A stretch of 11,666 nucleotides of DNA from Acidobacteriota bacterium (GTDB taxonomy: Bacteria; Acidobacteriota; Vicinamibacteria; Vicinamibacterales; CAVVIG01), in NCBI GenBank assembly GCA_016195295.1, contig JACPZV010000517.1, positions 1-11,666 on the forward strand, given 5' to 3'. A program made the position numbers and the translations under genes. The notes beneath the pieces are model-generated. The model was not told where the DNA came from. It saw only the letters and a list, made by a program, of their open reading frames with translations, and ran no database searches. Positions 6,436 through 11,666 of this stretch are shown piece by piece; position 1 is the stretch's first letter; each line of letters begins with the position of its first letter.

Positions 6436-9309
6436 ATGGCTGCGAGACTCCGTGTCGTTGTTTGGGTAATGCTTGTCACTGCGACGCTCGAGTGTGGGTC
6501 GGCCACCGCCGTGATGGCCCAGGTTGGCGGAGGGGCGGTCGCGAGCATCATCGGCCAGGTCAAGGACGAAAGCGGCGCGGTGCTGCCGGGCGTGACGGTG
6601 ACGTCGACGAGTCCGGCTCTGCAAGTGCCACAAGTCGTGGGTATCACCAATGAGCGAGGTGAATACCGCCTGGCGCCCCTGCCGATTGGAACCTACTCAG
6701 TGGAGTATGCGCTGGCAGGGTTCCAGACGGTTCGACGTGAGAACGTGCGCCTGACCGCCGGATTCATCGGCACGGTCGACGTCGTCCTCAAGGTCGGATC
6801 AGTGGAAGAGTCTGTGACCGTGTCTGCCGCGTCCCCGGTGGTGGACGTGACCTCGACCGGTACTCAGTCAGCATTTACACAGGAGACGCTGCAACTCATC
6901 CCCACGGGCCGCAACGGGCTCATCTCGTTGTTCGTGCAAACGCCCAGCGTGCGCGCCAATTTCGACGTTGGTGGATCGGCATCGAGCGACACGGTCTCCC
7001 TGCGGGTGTACGGCGTCAATTCGGAATCGTGGCAGACACTGGAGGGCATCGTCACGACCGAGTCGCGAGACACGCAGGGAGGGAATTACTTCGACTACAA
7101 CACGTTCGAAGAGGCACGCGCTCAGACGCTCTCGAACGAGGCGAACGTCCCGGCCCGTGGCGTCTATGTCAACATGATCATCAAGTCTGGGGGCGATTCA
7201 TTTCACGGCGATTCGTTTGGCGCCTCGACCGCCAGCGGCCTTCAGAGCAACAACATCGACGACAGGCTGAGGGCGCAAGGCTTCATTCAGAGCGCTCAGC
7301 TTAGAAAGCGTTGGGATGTCAGCCAGGATATTGGCGGTCCCATCGCCTCGCACCGGTTGTGGTTCTACGGGGCCGGCCGTTATCGGGTCCAGGATCGAGA
7401 GACACTTGGGACCAAGCCGGATGGCTCGCCGTTCACGATCTACCAGTCTCAGGCGTACGGCACCTGGAAGCTCTCGTACCAGATGACCTCCTCCAATCGA
7501 CTCACCGGCTTCTATTTTTGGCACCAGAAGCTCGAGATTGGCGGCAATAACCTGAATCCGTTTTTCGCCTGGGAATCGAGGTCGGAGTCAATTGTGAATA
7601 CGCCCATGGGCAAGGTGGAGTGGCAGGGCGTGCATAGGAACTCGCTGGTGACCTCGTTGCAGTATTCGTTTTGGCGGTGGACGGCCCTCCGGCCCATCTT
7701 CGGTGGCGTCGGTCCTTCGTCGAGTGACCTCGCAACCCAGAAGGTCTGGGGGCTGAACAGTACCGCCGGCAACGACTCGGGTGCCTGGCGTATGTGTACT
7801 TCGTTCAGCGAAATCAACGACGGGTGCCATCCAATGCTGAAAGGATCGCTGAGCTGGTACCGGCCGAACTCGCTTCTCGGCAACCATGAATTGAGCGCCG
7901 GGTTTGACTACATCTCGAATTCCACGAGCCGGCCGTGGAGGTCGCGAGCGGTGGGGGACTACCAGTTGGTCTACAACAACAATGCACCGTTTCAGATCGT
8001 CACGCTGAACGCTCCAGCGTATCCGGTCACGACCGCGATTCACACCGGCATGTACGTGAAGGACAACTGGACCCGGCGTCGACTCACGCTCAATCTGGGA
8101 ATCCGGTATGCCAATGACAATGGTTTCGTGCCGGCGCAGTGCCGTGCCGCGGGGCAGTTCGCCGCAGCGGCGTGCACCGATCGCGTCCAGGACACCATTT
8201 GGAACTCATGGTCTCCGCGCCTGTATGCCGCCTATGACGTCACCGGTGATGCCAAGACCGTCATCAAAGGGGGCTGGGGGCGGTTTGCGCACTTCCGTAC
8301 GACCGACGAGGTGCTCGCGCTCAATCCGTTCGTCGGCACTCGGTCGACGTATAGGTGGCACGACGTCAACGGCGATGGCCTCTATGATCCGGGAGAAGTG
8401 AACCTCGACGTGAACGGACCGGACTTCATCAGCAGCACCGTGACCGACACCAGCGCGCCGACCAATGGTCTCGTCAACCCGAACGAACAGCAGCCGATCG
8501 AAGACGAGTTCACAGGCACGCTCGAACGGGAGCTGATGGCGAATTTTGCCGTTAGCGTCAGCGGCCGCTATTCGCGGCGATTCAACAGCCTGCGTCGTCT
8601 CTTCCCCGATCGACCGTACGACGCCTACAGCATCCCGATCACGAAGCCGGTTCCCGGACCCGATGGGGTGATTGGCCCGAATCCGCAGTACATCACCTAT
8701 TACGATTTTCCTGCGGCCCTCGCCGGAAGGCAGTTCCAGAGCAACGAGCTGGTGAACGATCCGAACGCGACGGAAACGTTTGGAACGATTGAGCTGGCGG
8801 CTACCAAGCGCCTCTCGAATCGATGGCAGATGATGGCCTCGTTCTCGGCGACGAAACTCAACATCCCCGTTCCGGCCTTCAGTGACTTGAACCCGGATCA
8901 GGAAATCAACGTGGCCAACAGGACGTGGGAGACGCTGGGGCGTCTCTCCGGCGCGTACCAATTTGGCGCCGGCATCACCGCCTCCTTCAATTTCGATCAT
9001 CGAGGCGGGCTCGCGCGAGCGCGCCAGGTGCTGTTCACCCAAGCAGGTGCGCGAGTCCCGTCGATCGTGCTCAATGTGGAGCCCCTCGGCTCTCTGTACG
9101 ATCCCGATACAAACATCCTGGATCTGCGGCTGGGCAGGACATTCAAGCTGGGCGGAGCGCGAACGGTAGAGGGCCAGATGAACCTGTTCAACGCGCTGAA
9201 CGTCAATACGCCGACCGGCGTGAACTACCGCTCGGGGCCTGCGTTCCTGCGACCGAACGCGATCGTGCTGCCCCGGGTCGTCGAATTCGACGCAACGTAC
9301 AGGTTCTGA
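6436..9309 (+). CDS. TonB-dependent receptor, Oar-like, with N-terminal carboxypeptidase-regulatory domain
   Basis: A 957-residue outer-membrane transporter. Seen: a signal peptide ending near VMAQ (29), then a carboxypeptidase-regulatory-like (CnaB-type) domain at about 36-120 with the signature IIGQVKDESGAVLPGVTV and NERGEYRLAPLPIGTYSV. A plug domain follows at about 140-290 (TLQLIPTGRNGLISL, VNMIIKSGGDSFHG). Aromatic-rich beta strands of the barrel run to the C-terminal EFDATYRF, ending in Phe as outer-membrane barrels do. ATG 6436 is chosen because it has a G-rich site (6425-6431) and leads straight into the signal; the upstream in-frame ATG at 6328 lies inside the previous gene. Acidobacteriota carry many such receptors, usually next to the enzymes acting on the same nutrient. 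The ligand is unknown. Neighbours suggest an organic substrate of the oxidative enzymes, or a metal or cofactor they need. Confidence 0.95.
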   Translation: MAARLRVVVWVMLVTATLECGSATAVMAQVGGGAVASIIGQVKDESGAVLPGVTVTSTSPALQVPQVVGITNERGEYRLAPLPIGTYSVEYALAGFQTVRRENVRLTAGFIGTVDVVLKVGSVEESVTVSAASPVVDVTSTGTQSAFTQETLQLIPTGRNGLISLFVQTPSVRANFDVGGSASSDTVSLRVYGVNSESWQTLEGIVTTESRDTQGGNYFDYNTFEEARAQTLSNEANVPARGVYVNMIIKSGGDSFHGDSFGASTASGLQSNNIDDRLRAQGFIQSAQLRKRWDVSQDIGGPIASHRLWFYGAGRYRVQDRETLGTKPDGSPFTIYQSQAYGTWKLSYQMTSSNRLTGFYFWHQKLEIGGNNLNPFFAWESRSESIVNTPMGKVEWQGVHRNSLVTSLQYSFWRWTALRPIFGGVGPSSSDLATQKVWGLNSTAGNDSGAWRMCTSFSEINDGCHPMLKGSLSWYRPNSLLGNHELSAGFDYISNSTSRPWRSRAVGDYQLVYNNNAPFQIVTLNAPAYPVTTAIHTGMYVKDNWTRRRLTLNLGIRYANDNGFVPAQCRAAGQFAAAACTDRVQDTIWNSWSPRLYAAYDVTGDAKTVIKGGWGRFAHFRTTDEVLALNPFVGTRSTYRWHDVNGDGLYDPGEVNLDVNGPDFISSTVTDTSAPTNGLVNPNEQQPIEDEFTGTLERELMANFAVSVSGRYSRRFNSLRRLFPDRPYDAYSIPITKPVPGPDGVIGPNPQYITYYDFPAALAGRQFQSNELVNDPNATETFGTIELAATKRLSNRWQMMASFSATKLNIPVPAFSDLNPDQEINVANRTWETLGRLSGAYQFGAGITASFNFDHRGGLARARQVLFTQAGARVPSIVLNVEPLGSLYDPDTNILDLRLGRTFKLGGARTVEGQMNLFNALNVNTPTGVNYRSGPAFLRPNAIVLPRVVEFDATYRF
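8362..8397 (+). other. EF-hand-like calcium-binding loop inside the TonB-dependent receptor
   Basis: Residues 643-654 of the receptor read DVNGDGLYDPGE, which fits the 12-position EF-hand loop: Asp at 1, Asn at 3, Asp at 5, Gly at 6, Asp at 9, Glu at 12. It lies in the barrel region, probably in an extracellular loop, and is followed by a second Asp/Asn-rich run (NLDVNGPDF). Calcium binding is inferred from the pattern only. The flanking helices of a true EF-hand are not evident, so it is more like a dockerin or thrombospondin type isolated loop. Confidence 0.5.
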
Positions 9310-9383
9310 TCGAGTACAGCGTGGACGCGCGATCTATGCCGTCTGCGACCCGAAGACCACCGGTCGGCGTTTTCGTGAACCGC
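9310..9383. other. Largest untranslated gap, no signal recognised
   Basis: The stretch between the receptor stop and the duplicated ribosome site shows no good -10/-35 pair and no stem-loop with a T-run. It is the most likely place in the window for an internal promoter or RNA processing site, simply because all other junctions are tighter, but the sequence itself does not show one. Confidence 0.4.
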
Positions 9384-9417
9384 GGAGGTGTGGCGATGAA
9401 GGAGGTGTGGCGATGAA
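9384..9417 (+). repeat. Exact 17-bp tandem duplication of ribosome site and start codon
   Basis: The unit GGAGGTGTGGCGATGAA occurs at 9384-9400 and again, without mismatch, at 9401-9417. Each copy holds GGAGG, a seven-base spacer and ATG followed by AA. The second copy (GGAGG 9401-9405, ATG 9413) starts the copper monooxygenase. The unit is not a multiple of three, so the first ATG (9396) is out of frame with the gene. Confidence 0.9.
9396..9416 (+). CDS. Possible six-codon leader ORF (MKEVWR) overlapping the monooxygenase start
   Basis: The first copy of the duplicated start site has a good GGAGG seven bases before ATG 9396. Translation from it would give MKEVWR and stop at TGA 9414-9416, which overlaps the real start ATG 9413 as ATGA. 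It could feed ribosomes to the main gene by re-initiation or compete with it. There is no sign of attenuation by rare codons or a hairpin. Whether it is translated is unknown, and it may be a chance result of the duplication. Confidence 0.35.
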   Translation: MKEVWR

Positions 9418-10723
9418 GTTCGTGAAAACCCTTGGGGGGCTGGCTTTCGGCGTGTGTGTACTTCTATCGCCAAGGAGCGCCGGCTTCCTCTCGGCGCAGG
9501 CGCCAACAGCACGCGAGGGACAGGTGACCTTCAGCAAGGATGTGGCGCCCATTTTTCAGCGCTCCTGCCAGAACTGTCATCGGCCGGGTTCGATCGCCCC
9601 GATGTCACTGATGACCTACGAGGACGCGCGGCCGTGGGCGCGGTCGATCAGGCGACGCATCGCAGCACGCGAGATGCCGCCGTGGTACATCGAGAAGAAC
9701 GTCGGCATCCAGGAATTCAAGGATGATATCTCCCTCAGCGACGCTGACATCGCCACGATTACGGTGTGGATCGATGGCGGCCTCCTCAAGGGCAATCCCG
9801 CCGATATGCCGCCGCCGCGCAAGTTCGACGACCTCGAGCAGTGGCGGATCGGGAAACCCGACCTTGTGGTACGCGTGCCTCAAGACTGGACCATCCCCGC
9901 CGAGGGCCCCGATGCCTGGATCGAATCCATCGCGCCCACGGGTCTGACCGAGGACCGGTACGTCAAGGCCATGCAGACGCGGCCGGGGCCTGGAACCCTG
10001 AAGGTGATTCACCACGTGACGACGACGATGAGGCAGCAGGGGGGAGATGCTGCTGAAGAGCAGTTTCTCAGCGAATACTCGTTAGGAAAGAATGCGGAGT
10101 TCATGCCGGAGGGATCGGGCATCCTGCTGAAGGCCGGCTCGATGATCAAGTTCCAGGTGCACTACCATTCGTATGGCGAAGAGGTGGTGGACACTCGCGC
10201 TGGACTCGGATTTGTGTTCTATCCAAAAGGGGTGGTGCCGAAGTACGTGGAAGTGAGACGGAGTGTGGGTAACCCGGTTCACGGAAACATCAACGGCATC
10301 GACGTGCCCGCCAACGATGCGAACGTGCGGATCGACGGGTACACGCGGCTGGACAAGCCGACGCGGGTCGTAGCGTTCCAGGCGCACATGCACGCCCGTG
10401 GCAAGCGCATGTGCATGGAAGCCATCCTGCCCAACATGGACGTTGAGACGTTGAGCTGTACCAAGTATGACTTCAACTGGAACTTGACCTACACGTACGC
10501 GGATGACGTGGCGCCCCTGCTTCCCGCGGGAACGCTGCTGCACATCATCGGGTGGCACGACAATTCTGCAGGCAACAGGCTGAATCGGGATCCGCGCAAT
10601 TGGGTGGGTTGGGGCGCCCGAACCGTCGATGACATGAGCTTCGCCTGGGTCGCAATGGTGTCTCTGGACCAGGCGGACTTCGATCGAATGGTCGCAGAAC
10701 GCAAGGCGAAGCACACGAACTGA
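9413..10723 (+). CDS. Secreted cytochrome c / PHM-DBH-type copper monooxygenase fusion
   Basis: A 436-residue exported protein combining a haem-c domain with a copper type II, ascorbate-dependent-monooxygenase-like module. Seen: a signal peptide (residues 1 to about 29, exit LSAQA). A cytochrome domain at about 36-125 has CQNCH (C52, C55, H56) and candidate Met axial ligands M64, M67 and M88. The monooxygenase has two halves. The first holds HH at 200-201 and H250 (FQVHYHS). The second holds H325 and H327 (AHMHARGKRM) and M408 (TVDDM). These match the three His of the CuH site and the two His plus Met of the CuM site known from peptidylglycine and dopamine monooxygenases. C334 and C349 could pair. 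The family hydroxylates C-H bonds with O2. The attached haem may deliver the electrons that ascorbate supplies in animals (inferred). Start ATG 9413 is set by GGAGG 9401-9405. The substrate is unknown. Confidence 0.92.
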   Translation: MKFVKTLGGLAFGVCVLLSPRSAGFLSAQAPTAREGQVTFSKDVAPIFQRSCQNCHRPGSIAPMSLMTYEDARPWARSIRRRIAAREMPPWYIEKNVGIQEFKDDISLSDADIATITVWIDGGLLKGNPADMPPPRKFDDLEQWRIGKPDLVVRVPQDWTIPAEGPDAWIESIAPTGLTEDRYVKAMQTRPGPGTLKVIHHVTTTMRQQGGDAAEEQFLSEYSLGKNAEFMPEGSGILLKAGSMIKFQVHYHSYGEEVVDTRAGLGFVFYPKGVVPKYVEVRRSVGNPVHGNINGIDVPANDANVRIDGYTRLDKPTRVVAFQAHMHARGKRMCMEAILPNMDVETLSCTKYDFNWNLTYTYADDVAPLLPAGTLLHIIGWHDNSAGNRLNRDPRNWVGWGARTVDDMSFAWVAMVSLDQADFDRMVAERKAKHTN

Positions 10724-10791
10724 TGGCAGCGTGCCTTCGTGACCGTCCTGCGCGCGCCGGATACACGAGCTGGTTGGAGGCGTATTGCATT

Positions 10792-11664
10792 ATGAAGAAG
10801 CGGAATCGATTGGTCGCGTGTGTGCTGTCGTTGTCTTTGATCGTCGCGGCGGCAATCGCCGTGCACGCGCAATCGGGGACGATCAAGACGCTGCGCGGAG
10901 ATACCTTACAGCCGGCCTTCGAGGGGTGGGAAAAGAATGCCGACGGGACCTACAGCTTCTGGTTCGGCTACCTCAATCGGAACTGGGACGAAGAGCTGAA
11001 TATTCCCGTCGGGCCGAGCAACAACATCGAACCGGGAGGACCCGATCGCGGCCAGCCGGAGATCTTCCAGACCGGTGAGCAGAAGCGCCGGCAGATGTTT
11101 GCATTCAGGGTCGTCGTACCGGCTGAGTGGCCCAAAGACCGCGACCTGGTCTGGTCGGTGACAAGTGCTGGCAAGACGCTGAAAGCGTACGCCTCACTCC
11201 GTCCCGACTACATGATCGATGTCAATGTCATCTCCGCAAATCGTGGCGCTCAACGGGACACGGATCCAGTCAACAAGAACACCCCGCCAGTCATCATCGA
11301 GGCACCCGGGGATCAGACGGTTGCTGCAGAGACGCCGCTGACGCTGAAAGTGGCGGTGACCGACGACGGGAATCCCAAGCCGTTGCGCGAACGCCGGGGC
11401 GAGTCGGGCACGAGGGACGTGAAACAGCTGCTGCGAGTTTCATGGTTGCAATGGCGCGGACCCGGCCACGTGAAGTTCGATCCGGAGGTCGTGCCCATCA
11501 CCGACGCCGATGGCAAGTACAGCCGTGTGGCCGGCACGGCGACCACGAAAGCCACATTCGACAAACCGGGGACCTATGCGCTCGTGCTCTACGCTGAAGA
11601 CATCAGCCTGTTTTCGATGCGGATGGTGAAGGTGACTGTAGCCGGCGACGCCGCGTCGAAGTAG
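10792..11664 (+). CDS. Secreted protein of unknown function with Ig/PKD-like C-terminal domain
   Basis: A 290-residue exported protein of no family I can name with certainty. Seen: a clear signal peptide (KKRNR, then hydrophobic VACVLSLSLIVAAAIAV, exit HAQS near 27). A first domain at about 34-150 is rich in aromatic residues (FEGWEKNADGTYSFWFGY, NRNWDEELNIPVG). A second domain at about 164-285 has the rhythm of Ig/PKD or cadherin-like folds (TPPVI, TLKVAVTDDGNP, FDKPGTYALVLYAED, VKVTVAG). The start at 10792 is preferred because it leads directly into the signal; GGAGG (10776-10780) lies 11 bases upstream, rather far. An in-frame ATG at 10723 overlaps the previous stop (TGATG) and would add 23 unlikely residues. 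Position after the copper monooxygenase suggests a binding or partner protein for the same periplasmic pathway. The gene ends two bases before the window edge, and no terminator is visible. Confidence 0.85.
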   Translation: MKKRNRLVACVLSLSLIVAAAIAVHAQSGTIKTLRGDTLQPAFEGWEKNADGTYSFWFGYLNRNWDEELNIPVGPSNNIEPGGPDRGQPEIFQTGEQKRRQMFAFRVVVPAEWPKDRDLVWSVTSAGKTLKAYASLRPDYMIDVNVISANRGAQRDTDPVNKNTPPVIIEAPGDQTVAAETPLTLKVAVTDDGNPKPLRERRGESGTRDVKQLLRVSWLQWRGPGHVKFDPEVVPITDADGKYSRVAGTATTKATFDKPGTYALVLYAEDISLFSMRMVKVTVAGDAASK

Positions 11665-11666
11665 CA

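Noticed and set aside
6478..6498. Cysteine near the end of the receptor signal (TLEC) as a lipoprotein box
   Set aside because: The residues before Cys do not fit the lipobox (Glu at -1), and TonB receptors are not usually lipidated. A signal-peptidase I exit at VMAQ is more likely.
8206..9042. Minus-strand open frame of 278 codons under the receptor
   Set aside because: It is a shadow of the receptor reading frame, with Arg/Gly-rich content, no signal or motif, and no ribosome site that stands out.
9310..9383. Promoter or terminator in the gap after the receptor gene
   Set aside because: A short GACC/GGTC pairing is visible near 9350-9366, but it is too weak and has no T-run. No convincing promoter hexamers are present.
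10723..10791. ATG at 10723 overlapping the monooxygenase stop (TGATG) as start of the last gene
   Set aside because: It would place 23 mostly polar residues before a textbook signal peptide that begins at 10792. Coupling from 10723 remains possible but less likely.

Overview
This window is a GC-rich bacterial stretch with eight consecutive genes, all on the + strand. They are packed tightly enough to look like part of one long operon that starts upstream of the window. The gene mix suggests a soil-type member of the Acidobacteriota, perhaps Vicinamibacteria. It includes a PQQ dehydrogenase, an Oar-like TonB-dependent receptor with an N-terminal carboxypeptidase-regulatory domain, a haem-c/copper monooxygenase fusion and an NHL propeller. 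The taxon is an inference from gene content, not a marker-gene assignment.

Layout. Positions 1-1206 hold the 3' part of a PQQ-dependent dehydrogenase. Positions 1226-5027 encode a complete three-subunit molybdenum hydroxylase in the order Fe-S (Tat signal), molybdopterin subunit, FAD subunit. The genes are joined by ATGA stop/start overlaps. A small unrecognised gene (5029-5373) follows one base later. Next come a secreted NHL-repeat propeller resembling peptidyl-alpha-hydroxyglycine amidating lyase (5421-6416), a TonB-dependent receptor (6436-9309), a secreted cytochrome c/PHM-DBH-type copper monooxygenase (9413-10723), and a secreted protein of unknown function with an Ig/PKD-like C-terminus (10792-11664). 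No intergenic gap exceeds about 105 bases. I saw no RNA gene, mobile element, CRISPR array or convincing terminator.

How the genes may work together. Nearly every product appears to act in the periplasm or outer membrane: a quinoprotein, a Tat-exported molybdo-enzyme, a propeller, a copper/haem oxygenase and an uptake receptor. A reasonable reading is a periplasmic oxidation pathway for one imported organic substrate. The copper enzyme would hydroxylate a C-H bond, the PQQ and molybdenum enzymes would oxidise alcohols and aldehydes, and the receptor would bring in substrate or cofactor. The most striking point is that a PHM-like monooxygenase with all six expected copper ligands sits in the same operon as a PAL-like propeller. 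In animals these are the two halves of peptidylglycine alpha-amidating monooxygenase. The substrate cannot be read from the sequence.

Two smaller oddities stand out. An exact 17-bp tandem duplication of the ribosome-binding site and start codon lies in front of the copper monooxygenase and creates a six-codon leader ORF overlapping the real start. An unrecognised small protein begins with a Tat-like RRDFLLL motif but lacks the hydrophobic segment a signal peptide needs.
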